31,792 bases of DNA from Acidobacteriota bacterium. GTDB taxonomy: Bacteria > Acidobacteriota > Blastocatellia > Pyrinomonadales > Pyrinomonadaceae. The position numbers and the translations under genes were made by a program. The notes under the pieces were generated by a model, which did no database searches, was not told the origin of the DNA, and saw only the letters and a program-made list of their open reading frames with translations. Shown one piece after another: positions 19,055 through 27,994 of this stretch. Positions within the stretch are counted from its first letter, which is position 1. Every line of letters begins with the position of its first letter. The DNA is taken from the NCBI GenBank assembly GCA_016715115.1, contig JADKBM010000003.1, forward strand, positions 1-31,792, in the 5' to 3' direction.

Positions 19055-21016
19055 ATGCCGCGATATTTCACTAAATCGAAGTTTAAGCTCGCGCTTGAGT
19101 GCCCCACAAAACTTTTCTATACAGGCAAATCTGCCTACGTTAATCAGAGGGTAGAAGATACATTTCTCGCCGCTCTTGCGGACGGTGGATTCCAGGTTGG
19201 TGCGTTAGCAAGATGCTATTATCCCGAAGGAATACGTATTGAGACGCCCAATGACGAAGTAGCCATTGAGTTAACCAACGATTACCTCAAGGCCGATCAA
19301 ATTACACTATTCGAGGCTGGTTTCTGTTACGGAACGCTCCTGATCAGGACAGATATTGTTATCAAGAACGGCAATGTAATTGACCTTTATGAGGTAAAAG
19401 CAAAATCATGCGACTTTGATGACGAAGCAGCGATGCTAAATAAGGATGGATCAATTAGTTCTAAATGGAAGGAGTATATTGAGGACGTTGCATTTCAAAA
19501 GCACGTCATCCAGCTTGCGTATCCGGATCTTGACGTCCGTGCCCACTTGATGCTGACTGACAAAACTGTTCGTTGCGGAACGGATGGTTTGAATCAAAAA
19601 TTCAGGTTAGTTAGGGACGTAGATGGTCGTCGGAAAATCGAAGCATCTGCGGACCTGACTGACGAAGATCTGGCCACCAGATTGCTCCGATCGATTAACG
19701 TAGATGGTTGTTGCGAGAAGATTTTCGCGAGCGAAGTTGGTGGCTTAACATTCGAGGGTGTGGTTAACGCCTATGCCGATCATTATGATCGTGACATAAA
19801 GCTCTTGACCGACCCGCATCCCGGCTGCAAGGATTGTGAATTTACTCATGCAGAAGTCGCGGCGGACGATGAGCCGAGGAGTGGATATCATGAGTGTTGG
19901 GGGGAACGCCTTGGTTGGAATGACGAGGACTTTGAAATACCAAATGCATTCGATCTCTGGTATGGCGACAAGAAACGCATCGTAAAGGAACAAAGGTTCA
20001 AGATGTCGGACCTGGACGAGGCATTTATCAAGCCGAAAACTGATGACAAAGCCGGCCTGTCGCGGACGGAACGACAGTGGCTTCAGATTTCCAAGGTTCA
20101 AAATCGTGATTCTGCTATTTGGCTGGATCGGGACAACTTGCGAAGAGAAATTGATTCATGGTCATTTCCACTTCACTTTATCGACTTTGAGGGATCGAAG
20201 CCGGTGATTCCATTTTTACGCGGACGACGGCCCTATGAAGACATTGCATTTCAGTTTTCTCACCACACCGTGGATGCAAATGGGGTTGTCTCGCACGTCG
20301 GGGAATACCTAAACGCAACTCCTGGATCGTTTCCGAATTATGATTTCGTTCGTGCGTTGAAAGCCGAGCTTGCAAATGACGAGGGAACGATCTTTAGATA
20401 CCACAGTTATGAGAATACGATGCTCTGCGCCATCTACTCTCAGTTGATGGCTGAAGCCCCTGAAGTGATCCCTGACCGCGATGAGCTGTGCGACTTCATC
20501 AAGTTAATCACCCAACCGACTGGCAAGCTTGAAGGCGAATGGGCACCTGGCCCCCGTAATATGGTGGATCTCCATTATATTGTCACACGCTATTACTACG
20601 ATCCGGCGACAAATGGTTCGATCTCGATCAAGTATGTTCTTCCCGCGACCATAAACTCTTCAAACTTTCTGAAAGAAAAGTATTCCCAACCTGTTTATGG
20701 TTCGATTCACGGAATCCAAAGCCGGAATTTTGGAGAACAAATTTGGGTCGTTGACGATGGGAATGGGAAATTCCGTGATCCATACAAATTACTTCCGCCG
20801 CTATTTACCGACGAGTCTGCAGAAGATTACGCCGCGATCATGGCAATGGATAAGATCAACGACGGTGGGGCAGCTATGACGGCATACGGAAAGTTACAGT
20901 TCGAGGACATTCCCGCGGAAGCTCGTGCCGCTGTGGAGTCGGCACTTCTCAAATACTGTGAGCTGGATACCCTAGCGATGGTTATGATTTACGAAGCCTG
21001 GAGGGACGCGATCTAA
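19055..21016 (+). CDS. Two-nuclease protein: Cas4-like PD-(D/E)XK plus DEDD RNase H-like domain (DUF2779-like)
   Basis: 653 residues, intact. The N-terminal part looks like a RecB/Cas4-type nuclease: Cys16 in ALECPTKLFY, a YEVKAKS motif with Glu113 and Lys115, and later cysteines 258, 261 (HPGCKDCEF) and 281 (YHECW). One early and three late Cys is the arrangement that holds a 4Fe-4S cluster in Cas4/AddB proteins. The C-terminal half has FIDFEG (Asp377, Glu379), YHSYENTM (about 449-456) and YCELDTLA (Asp638), the order of a DEDD exonuclease as in the RNase_H_2/COG2251 and DUF2779 families. The stop overlaps the mod start (TAATG), so the two are translationally coupled. It probably supplies nuclease activity to this defence-type operon (inference). 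Confidence 0.8.
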   Translation: MPRYFTKSKFKLALECPTKLFYTGKSAYVNQRVEDTFLAALADGGFQVGALARCYYPEGIRIETPNDEVAIELTNDYLKADQITLFEAGFCYGTLLIRTDIVIKNGNVIDLYEVKAKSCDFDDEAAMLNKDGSISSKWKEYIEDVAFQKHVIQLAYPDLDVRAHLMLTDKTVRCGTDGLNQKFRLVRDVDGRRKIEASADLTDEDLATRLLRSINVDGCCEKIFASEVGGLTFEGVVNAYADHYDRDIKLLTDPHPGCKDCEFTHAEVAADDEPRSGYHECWGERLGWNDEDFEIPNAFDLWYGDKKRIVKEQRFKMSDLDEAFIKPKTDDKAGLSRTERQWLQISKVQNRDSAIWLDRDNLRREIDSWSFPLHFIDFEGSKPVIPFLRGRRPYEDIAFQFSHHTVDANGVVSHVGEYLNATPGSFPNYDFVRALKAELANDEGTIFRYHSYENTMLCAIYSQLMAEAPEVIPDRDELCDFIKLITQPTGKLEGEWAPGPRNMVDLHYIVTRYYYDPATNGSISIKYVLPATINSSNFLKEKYSQPVYGSIHGIQSRNFGEQIWVVDDGNGKFRDPYKLLPPLFTDESAEDYAAIMAMDKINDGGAAMTAYGKLQFEDIPAEARAAVESALLKYCELDTLAMVMIYEAWRDAI

Positions 21017-23145
21017 TGTCCCGACTTACAGATCTAATCTCGCAGGTTAAGGCCAATAACCCGGAACTTGGTAGAGAATTGGAACGAGAGTTTAGGACGC
21101 TCTCGTCCCGGCTTTCGTTTGGACTAAACTTTGAGCGGCATCGACCGGAGAGTGTAGAGCTTCCGGGAAGAGCGGTTAAGAAAGGCGATAAGGTTCGCAT
21201 CTTGCCGCCGCGAGGCACGACTGGGAAAGGAGATCAACGACTCTGGCGGGTGACGGGTTTTCAGAATATCGACGGCAAACGCACCGCACGGATTGAATTT
21301 AAGAACAAAGACGGTGCGGAAGTACAGAACGTTCCGACGGAAGACCTCGTTGTCGTTGCCGAATTTCGCGATTTTATCTATCCCGGCTTAGTAAGTACCG
21401 GCAAAGTGACACGCGGTGGCGACAAGCCTTTTCATACAGTCATTAACGCCGAAAACTACCACGCTCTCGAAGCTCTGACATATACGCATCGTGGGAAGAT
21501 CGACGCCATCTACGTCGACCCGCCTTACAATACTGGAGCGAAGGACTGGAAATACAACAACGATTACGTCGAAGGTGAAGACCTCTACCGCCACTCAAAA
21601 TGGCTCGCCATGATGGAACGTCGCCTCCTCGTCGTCCGCGAACTACTCAACCCGGTCGATTCGGTTCTAATCGTAACGATTGACGAGAAAGAATATTTGC
21701 GATTGGGATTGCTACTGGAGCAAACTTTCCCCGAGGCCGAAATCCAGATGATTACGAGTGTAATCAACCCGAAAGGAACGGCACGCGGAAATGAGTTCGC
21801 ACGCGTCGATGAATATATCTTTTTTGTGAAGCTTGGGGCTGTGCAGATTGCTCGTTGGAATTACGACATGCTCACTAGCCGAGACTATTCGCTCGACGAG
21901 GGTGTCCGATGGCGGGGACTTGCTCGAACCGGCCGAAAGGGACTTCGGGCACATAATCCTGGTTCCTGGTATCCGATTTACATTCATGAAGATGGCTCGG
22001 GCATTCACTCGGTTGGCGATACAGTTCTGTTCACGGACACAGATTCGCAGACGTGTCCAGATGGGACCGTCGCTATCTGGCCCCCAACAAGCAAAGGCCA
22101 ACAGTTTAGTTGGTCCGTGGTTCCCGAAACATTCCGGGATTTGTTGGCAAAAGGCGCTGTACGAACCGGAAGGATCGATCTTTCGAAAAAGTCTGTACCG
22201 ATTTATTATTTGTCCTTCAATCAACTGGCAGCGATTGAAGACGGCACACTTAAGGTTGTTGGCACTGCCGATGATGGTACGCTTGAATTACGTTACGCTA
22301 AAGGGTCACGTTTGGCCGCCCCTCGAACGGTTTGGAACACTACCGCCCATGACGCGGGAAGCCACGGCACCAGCCTCTTGCGAGCGATCATGCCTGATCG
22401 GCGCTTTCCGTTTCCGAAGGCTCTATACGCAGTGGAAGACGCATTGCGCTTTTTTGTGAAAAACAAGACCGAAGCGGTCATCCTTGACTTCTTCGCCGGC
22501 TCCGGTACGACCGCTCATGCCGTGATGCGGCTAAACAAGCAGGACGGCGGGCGGCGGCAGTGTATAAGCGTGACCAATAACGAGGTTGCAGCGGACGAAC
22601 ATAAGAGGCTTCGAGAAGAAGGTCTACGTCCGGGCGACGCAGAGTGGGAGCAATGGGGAATTTGCGAATACATCACAAAACCACGCATCGCGGCGGCGCT
22701 CACCGGCAAAACGCCCGAAGGCGAGCCGATCAATGGCGATTACAAGTTTACGGATGAATTCCCGATGGCCGATGGCTTTGAAGAAAACGCCGAGTTCTTT
22801 ACGCTCACATACGAATCGCCGGTCGCGATAAGTCATAATCATGCTTTTTCGCGAATAGCTCCGCTTTTATGGATGCGTGCCGGGAGCTCCGGAAGACGCA
22901 TCGAGCAGATTCCAGAAGCGGGATGGAGCGTGGCGGACACTTACGGACTCCTTGTCGATCTGGACCAAGCCGCCGCATTTGTTGAAGCGGTCAATCCGAA
23001 AGACTCTATTCATATTGCTTTTATTGTGACTGACGACGACCGTCGTTTTGAATCCATTGCCCGTCGGCTGCCAAAGACGGTCGAGCCGGTGAGACTTTAC
23101 GAGTCGTATCTTTCTAATTTTCGTTTTACGTTGGGACAATTGTAG
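21016..23145 (+). CDS. Type III-like DNA methyltransferase (Mod), beta-class N6-adenine
   Basis: 709 residues, intact. It is predicted to methylate adenine in a specific site using S-adenosylmethionine. An N-terminal helical part and a small beta-domain (GDKVRILPPRG) precede the catalytic motif DPPYNTG at residues 168-174. The SAM-binding motif DFFAGSGTT lies at 491-499. Motif IV before motif I is the beta-class order of type III Mod proteins. The roughly 300 residues between them would hold the target-recognition domain. The last about 130 residues (EENAEFFTLTYESP onward) resemble the partner-contact end of Mod proteins. The stop TAG is directly followed by the ATG of the helicase gene with no gap. 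The sequence recognised cannot be predicted. Confidence 0.92.
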   Translation: MSRLTDLISQVKANNPELGRELEREFRTLSSRLSFGLNFERHRPESVELPGRAVKKGDKVRILPPRGTTGKGDQRLWRVTGFQNIDGKRTARIEFKNKDGAEVQNVPTEDLVVVAEFRDFIYPGLVSTGKVTRGGDKPFHTVINAENYHALEALTYTHRGKIDAIYVDPPYNTGAKDWKYNNDYVEGEDLYRHSKWLAMMERRLLVVRELLNPVDSVLIVTIDEKEYLRLGLLLEQTFPEAEIQMITSVINPKGTARGNEFARVDEYIFFVKLGAVQIARWNYDMLTSRDYSLDEGVRWRGLARTGRKGLRAHNPGSWYPIYIHEDGSGIHSVGDTVLFTDTDSQTCPDGTVAIWPPTSKGQQFSWSVVPETFRDLLAKGAVRTGRIDLSKKSVPIYYLSFNQLAAIEDGTLKVVGTADDGTLELRYAKGSRLAAPRTVWNTTAHDAGSHGTSLLRAIMPDRRFPFPKALYAVEDALRFFVKNKTEAVILDFFAGSGTTAHAVMRLNKQDGGRRQCISVTNNEVAADEHKRLREEGLRPGDAEWEQWGICEYITKPRIAAALTGKTPEGEPINGDYKFTDEFPMADGFEENAEFFTLTYESPVAISHNHAFSRIAPLLWMRAGSSGRRIEQIPEAGWSVADTYGLLVDLDQAAAFVEAVNPKDSIHIAFIVTDDDRRFESIARRLPKTVEPVRLYESYLSNFRFTLGQL

Positions 23146-25752
23146 ATGAAATTCACACTCAAAGATTATCAGAGCGAGGCGGTCAAAGACGTTCTGACGA
23201 ACCTCAAGAAGGCTCGGAGACGTTGGCACGAAGATAACGATAAACACGCTTTCTCGCTGACCGCAACAACCGGCGCCGGTAAAACCGTAATGGCGGCAGC
23301 TGTTTTTGAGGCGTTGTTTTTTGGTGATGACGATTATGAGTTTGAGCCTGACCGTGGTGCGGTGGTGATTTGGTTCAGCGACGATCCTTCTCTTAATGAA
23401 CAGTCGCGATTCAGATTGATGGAGGCATCGGACAAGCTAACGATCACTCATCTTAGAAATGTCGATACGACATTCTCACGTGAGAAATTCGATCCGGGCA
23501 AGATTTACTTTCTCAATACCCAAAAATTGTCCAAGAATAGTCTATTGGTGCGCGGTGGCGAGGCAGATGAATCTGAGGATTCAGAACCTTTGCTATCGAG
23601 TCTCATGCCCGATCTCCGATCCCATACAATTTGGGACACGATTCAAAACACCATCGAAGACCCTGATTTGACCCTGTACGTTATTCTCGACGAAGCACAT
23701 CGGGGAATGAGGGAAAGCGGCAACTCCGTCAGCGGTAAAACAACCATCGTCAAACAGTTGATCAATGGAAAGGGCGCTGTTCCGGGAATTCCGGTCGTTT
23801 GGGGAATTTCGGCAACGGTAGAACGTTTCAACCAGGCGATCTCGGGAATGCATGGCCGTTCGACGCTGCCGAATGTTGTGGTCGATTCAAGAAAAGTTCA
23901 GGAGTCGGGCCTGTTGAAAGACACCATCAACCTTGATGTGCCCAATGAAACCGGAGAATTCTCGACTGTGCTACTGCGTCGCGGCACGGACAAATTGCGG
24001 GAGATCTCAGAGGCCTGGGTGGAATACGGTAAGCAACAGAATGATGCCGACATCGTGCATCCATTAATGGTCTTTCAAGTGCCGAATTCGCCTGATCACA
24101 ATGAAATTGGCACTTGGCTAAAAACAATATTCGATACGTGGCCCGAACTGCCAACCGATTCGATAGCAAACGTTTTCGGTGAGCACAAAACCGAGAGCTT
24201 TGGCGGATACAGTGCACCCTATGTTGCACCTGAACGGATACAGGAATCTGATTGGGTCCGAATCCTCGTCGCAAAGGACGCAATCAGTACGGGTTGGGAT
24301 TGTCCAAGGGCGGAAGTGATGGTCTCTTTCCGAGCCGCATCTGACAAGACTCACATAACTCAGCTCTTGGGCCGAATGGTACGTTCACCCCTTGCAAGAC
24401 GTATTCCAGGCAACGAGCGGCTGAATGCCGTCGACTGTCTATTGCCGCATTTCAATAAGACTACTGTTCAGGCGGTGGTCAATGCCTTGATGTCTGGCGG
24501 TGATTCCGGAGAAGAATTGCCCGGTCGGCGCGTTTTGATCAACCCGCACGAAATGAAGCCGAACCCGGCAATTGATGAGGCAGTGTGGGAAAAACTGCTT
24601 TCGCTTCCTTCACAATCCTTACCGAAACGACAGGCACGCCCGATAAAACGACTTACTGCGCTGGCCCACGAACTCGCATCGGACGCCATTCTTGCAAACG
24701 CCGGAAAGATTGCACACCGCCAAATGCATAAGGCTCTCGATGCGGCGCGGGTTAAATACCAGGATGAGATCGTCAGCGCGCGGACATCGGTCTTAACCGT
24801 TGAAGGGCAGACGGTAAGGACAGATGTCGGTACGAAAGCAATGACATTCGATGACTTCATAGAGGCTGCCGATTATGCGGTTATCGAGGATGCCTATAGA
24901 CGCGCAGGCCGTGTAATTTCTGCCGATCTGGCAAGAACCTACAGCGAAAAGATAGCTGCAGATATTAATGACGTTGAAGATCTGGACGATGCCCTCATCG
25001 AGGCTCATACTATCGTTGCAGCAATAGGTCTCGTCCCAGATATCAAAGCCGATCTGGACGGTGAAGCGGAAAAGCTTTCGAATCGGTGGTTGAGCGAGTA
25101 TCGTATCGGCGTCAAAAGCCTTAGTGACGAACGGCAAGATGTTTATCGCGAAATACGAGAGATGAGTTCACAACCGCTTGACGTTGATTTGGCACGACCA
25201 AGGTCGTCGCTTCAACCATCGGTCATCCGCGAAGCAGACGGTAAGGAGATGCTTTTACCGCGATATGAGCGGCACTTGCTTTGCGATGAGGAAGGTTTGT
25301 ATCCAAATGACTTAAACGATTGGGAAGATGCGATCTTACGCACCGAATTGAGTCAAACGGATAATGTGGCGTGGTATCGAAATCCCGATCGACCGAGTCA
25401 GGATTCGCTGGGAATAACCTATGACGAGGACAGTCAAACAAAAATTCTTCGACCTGATTTTATTTTCTTTGCAAAGGACAAGGCTGGAAATATCGTTGCT
25501 GACATCGTAGATCCGCACGGACATCATCTTGCCGATGCTCTTCCTAAATTGAGGGGACTTGCGCGTTATGCCGAGGCTAATGGAACGAGTTTTCGACGTA
25601 TCGACGCAGTCGCTTTATCAAACGGCGTCTATAGACTTCTGGACCTAAAGGAAGAAAGAGTAAGGGCAGCGGTTTTTTCAGCGACTAGCGCGAAGGCAGT
25701 TTATGATTCTGCGGTGGCTGAAGAATATCTGATCAATTTGAAATCCGATTAG
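23146..25752 (+). CDS. Type III Res-like DEAD/DEAH helicase with atypical C-terminal nuclease motif
   Basis: 868 residues, intact. A superfamily 2 helicase: KDYQSEAV (Q-motif-like) at the N-terminus, Walker A TTGAGKT at 41-47, DEAH at 182-185, GISATVERF (motif III), and STGWDCPRAEVMVSFRAA and THITQLLGRMVRSP (motifs V and VI). This is the layout of type III Res subunits. The C-terminal region has RPDFIFFAKDKAGNIVADIVDPHG (Asp771, Asp786, Asp789, His791). A classical Res endonuclease has PD followed by E-x-K, but here the E-x-K position reads DIVD and no Lys is present. Cleavage may therefore use a variant site or depend on the nuclease encoded first in the operon. It abuts mod. Confidence 0.9.
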   Translation: MKFTLKDYQSEAVKDVLTNLKKARRRWHEDNDKHAFSLTATTGAGKTVMAAAVFEALFFGDDDYEFEPDRGAVVIWFSDDPSLNEQSRFRLMEASDKLTITHLRNVDTTFSREKFDPGKIYFLNTQKLSKNSLLVRGGEADESEDSEPLLSSLMPDLRSHTIWDTIQNTIEDPDLTLYVILDEAHRGMRESGNSVSGKTTIVKQLINGKGAVPGIPVVWGISATVERFNQAISGMHGRSTLPNVVVDSRKVQESGLLKDTINLDVPNETGEFSTVLLRRGTDKLREISEAWVEYGKQQNDADIVHPLMVFQVPNSPDHNEIGTWLKTIFDTWPELPTDSIANVFGEHKTESFGGYSAPYVAPERIQESDWVRILVAKDAISTGWDCPRAEVMVSFRAASDKTHITQLLGRMVRSPLARRIPGNERLNAVDCLLPHFNKTTVQAVVNALMSGGDSGEELPGRRVLINPHEMKPNPAIDEAVWEKLLSLPSQSLPKRQARPIKRLTALAHELASDAILANAGKIAHRQMHKALDAARVKYQDEIVSARTSVLTVEGQTVRTDVGTKAMTFDDFIEAADYAVIEDAYRRAGRVISADLARTYSEKIAADINDVEDLDDALIEAHTIVAAIGLVPDIKADLDGEAEKLSNRWLSEYRIGVKSLSDERQDVYREIREMSSQPLDVDLARPRSSLQPSVIREADGKEMLLPRYERHLLCDEEGLYPNDLNDWEDAILRTELSQTDNVAWYRNPDRPSQDSLGITYDEDSQTKILRPDFIFFAKDKAGNIVADIVDPHGHHLADALPKLRGLARYAEANGTSFRRIDAVALSNGVYRLLDLKEERVRAAVFSATSAKAVYDSAVAEEYLINLKSD

Positions 25753-26068
25753 TGCACGAGTGCGATGTTCAAATCTAATCGGACAGCTCGTTTTATCGAC
25801 GACGGAAAGACGAACGACTGACATCGACGGGGAAATAGCGTGTAAAATAGCATGAAGTTTTCACGTGTGTGTTTTTGGGGCAACCTAAGTCCTAAGGCGT
25901 CTCACGCGAAACGGTGTTTGGAGTTTACCGCTTTGCGGTGCTGAATCCTTGCTCTTGAGAATGTCTGGTCCAATTTTATTTGGCGGACGCATTACGGCCG
26001 TTACGATACGGTTGTAACGCGGGATTAATAGTATTGTGGCTGCAGATTTGGATTACGAAACGATCAGA
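25753..26068. other. Intergenic region downstream of the operon
   Basis: 316 nt with no gene recognised. It contains no clear T-tailed hairpin and no heptamer repeat. AT-rich patches near 25835-25860 and 26020-26060 could carry a promoter for the next gene. Confidence 0.4.
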
Positions 26069-26098
26069 GTATGAACTCGTTGTTTCGCTTCTTAAGCA

Positions 26099-26575
26099 AT
26101 GATCGTTGGCCCGAAATTTCAGGACGATTCGATGCGTGTGGCGGCGATCCAACATGAGTCGTATCACAATGCGTTGTGGATCATTTTGAACGCGGCGCGA
26201 TTTCGATTTGTGTCGGCTGAACGGATTGTCCAAACGCGGACGGAGCTTGGCCGGCGGTTCGATTTGGCCGTGTTCGACCACCGGACGCTTCAGCGGTTTC
26301 ATGATGCATTGGCCGCGAGGTTCCGCTTTCGGTTTTGCATGGAATCGAGTTTGTTCGATCCAAAGCAGGACAAAAACGATGAGTCTGAGTGGATCAACGA
26401 TCTGTGGATTACATTTCTGCGCGAAGAACTTTCGCGTTTGCTCGGCTCGTTTGAGGAACTGGCCGCGAACATCGGTATTGCGGCCTTTTATCCCAATCCC
26501 GAACCAAAGGGAACTGCGGCAGAGGAATATCTTCACGAACTGACGGTTGCGGAGTATCCGATGTTGAAGCTCTAG
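26099..26575 (+). CDS. Hypothetical protein
   Basis: 158 residues, not recognised. It is Arg/Phe-rich early and acidic and helical later (LREELSRLLGSFEELAANIG), with no signal peptide, membrane segment or known motif; it is probably cytoplasmic. The start is uncertain. An ATG at 26071 in another frame gives MNSLFRFLSNDRWPEISGRFDACG and would join this frame after one indel near 26125-26155, which looks more natural than MIVGPKFQ. The reverse strand is also open here, so coding strand is not certain. It converges with the next gene across a strong hairpin and may be an accessory gene of the island. Confidence 0.5.
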   Translation: MIVGPKFQDDSMRVAAIQHESYHNALWIILNAARFRFVSAERIVQTRTELGRRFDLAVFDHRTLQRFHDALAARFRFRFCMESSLFDPKQDKNDESEWINDLWITFLREELSRLLGSFEELAANIGIAAFYPNPEPKGTAAEEYLHELTVAEYPMLKL

Positions 26576-26663
26576 CTGAGCTTGGGCCAATTACGCAACA
26601 ACATCAAGTTGCAACCGGGGTTCCGCGTTTGGAGAGTGACAACGCGGACACGGCCGGCTAATC

Positions 26664-26713
26664 GCGCCGTTCGGTGTGCCGGCAAGTTTGAAAAGCGAAG
26701 CGGCGAACGGCGC
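26664..26713. terminator. Hairpin between convergent genes
   Basis: A perfect 10-bp inverted repeat, GCGCCGTTCG (26664-26673) and CGAACGGCGC (26704-26713), with a 30-nt loop lies between two convergent genes. A smaller CCGCGTT/AACGCGG stem lies at 26623-26647. There is no strong T run, so any termination would be non-canonical. Confidence 0.45.
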
Positions 26714-26739
26714 TTTGGGCGATATTCGCCGCGTCATGA

Positions 26740-27507
26740 TCAGCCGATTTCGACGTCGGAGACGAGCGGTACTTGGTTGCCGAGGAAGGCCTCGACGATC
26801 GGTGAACGAAAGTCACGGATATTCGTGCCGTAATTCTCGAACTTGGCGTTCAGCCTTTCGACAATGAACGGACGTCGTGTTTCGGGTGGCCAGGAATCAT
26901 AATCCTTCGGAATAATGGGGTTCCTGGGTTCAACTAGTTCGCCGACCAGTTCGTAATCGTACGGGCGCTCTTCAGTATCAAACGAATCGGTTTTGTACAG
27001 GAGATAGCACAATTGCGTCGATGAAAGCCCGATCGCGTACTCAACGGTTTCGTCAAACGTCATCCCCAATTCCGTACAAACCTCGTCCGACAAATGCCGC
27101 ACCTCCCAGTTCGCCTTGATCTGCGGGTCGCCGTCGAGGGCAAAGAATGGTCGGTAGAACGCTTCGACCAACGTTCGGCGATCTACGAATGCGCAAATCA
27201 GCGGCGCCTCGTCTGGCTCCCTGTAATAATGCGAGACGCGGAACAGACTCTTGCTGCGATCATAATGCTCTAACTCGAATTCAAATTCCGTGCCCTCGTC
27301 GTCGAACCAGAAAGAGCAACGATTGACGCCAATCGCCGCCGCTTCAAGCCATCGACGCAAGTCCGGCAACGGATCGTAAAAAGGACCAGAAGCGATCCTT
27401 AAACGTTTGGTCGCCGACGTAATGCGAAAGCCGATCCAATCATATTCGGTCGGCCAGTATTCAACTTCAGGTTCTTGAATGTCACAGGATTCAGGTAATG
27501 TTCTCAT
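26740..27507 (-). CDS. Hypothetical protein, soluble, acidic
   Basis: 255 residues, intact, not recognised. A strong GGAGG Shine-Dalgarno sits about 8 nt before the ATG at 27507, which supports expression and this start. The protein is rich in aromatic and acidic residues (EVEYWPTEYDWIGFRI, CSFWFDDEGTEFEFELEHYD, DDEGT), with no signal peptide or membrane helix. Small acidic orphan proteins next to mobile or defence genes are sometimes immunity proteins, but no toxin partner is seen, so no function is assigned. Confidence 0.75.
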   Translation of the reverse strand: MRTLPESCDIQEPEVEYWPTEYDWIGFRITSATKRLRIASGPFYDPLPDLRRWLEAAAIGVNRCSFWFDDEGTEFEFELEHYDRSKSLFRVSHYYREPDEAPLICAFVDRRTLVEAFYRPFFALDGDPQIKANWEVRHLSDEVCTELGMTFDETVEYAIGLSSTQLCYLLYKTDSFDTEERPYDYELVGELVEPRNPIIPKDYDSWPPETRRPFIVERLNAKFENYGTNIRDFRSPIVEAFLGNQVPLVSDVEIG

Positions 27508-27990
27508 TGAAATTCCTCCAAAATAAGAAAAAACGATTCCGTGATTTCAGGCACACTTATTCTGGAAGCGCACCTATCACTAATTCGTTTACATGAATCC
27601 GCGTTTCGCGAACTTTTCAGATTATGTAGCAAACACGATTTCGAAGCAACTTGGCAGACGTCAGATAGCAGACGTCAGATGTCAGGCGTCAGCGGCGGTG
27701 CGGGAAGTTACTCCTTTTTTGATCCAAATCTAAGCGGTAAGAAGTCTTGAAAGTGGCCCGTTCGAAACTTGCTACGACCGGCAGCATTGACGCTTGGGTG
27801 GTTCAACAGGCCCCGAACGGTCCAGTCTGAAAAGTAATACCGCGATCCGATTCTGTCAATTGGATCGTGGAAAGTTAGAGTCTGTCGCCGGTAGCGTCGA
27901 ACAAAGTGCCTCAAATTAGATCCCGATTAATTCAGTTCATTTTGGAAGCTGAAGCGTTATCCGCATTTCCGCACATCAGCGGGCAGAGCC
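27508..27990. other. Intergenic region with a short heptamer array
   Basis: Mostly featureless. At 27656-27697 AGACGTC, AGATAGC, AGACGTC, AGATGTC and AGGCGTC follow at seven-base spacing. A minus-strand frame at 27708-27914 has no Shine-Dalgarno or recognisable motif and is not called. Confidence 0.55.
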
Positions 27991-27994
27991 CGGC

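Noticed and set aside
25976..26590. 204-residue minus-strand frame opposite the first orphan gene
   Set aside because: Basic, low-sense composition without Shine-Dalgarno. The plus-strand frame has a more protein-like pattern, although neither is certain.
27708..27914. 68-residue minus-strand frame
   Set aside because: No ribosome-binding site, no motif, and it lies in a region otherwise made of intergenic and repeat sequence.
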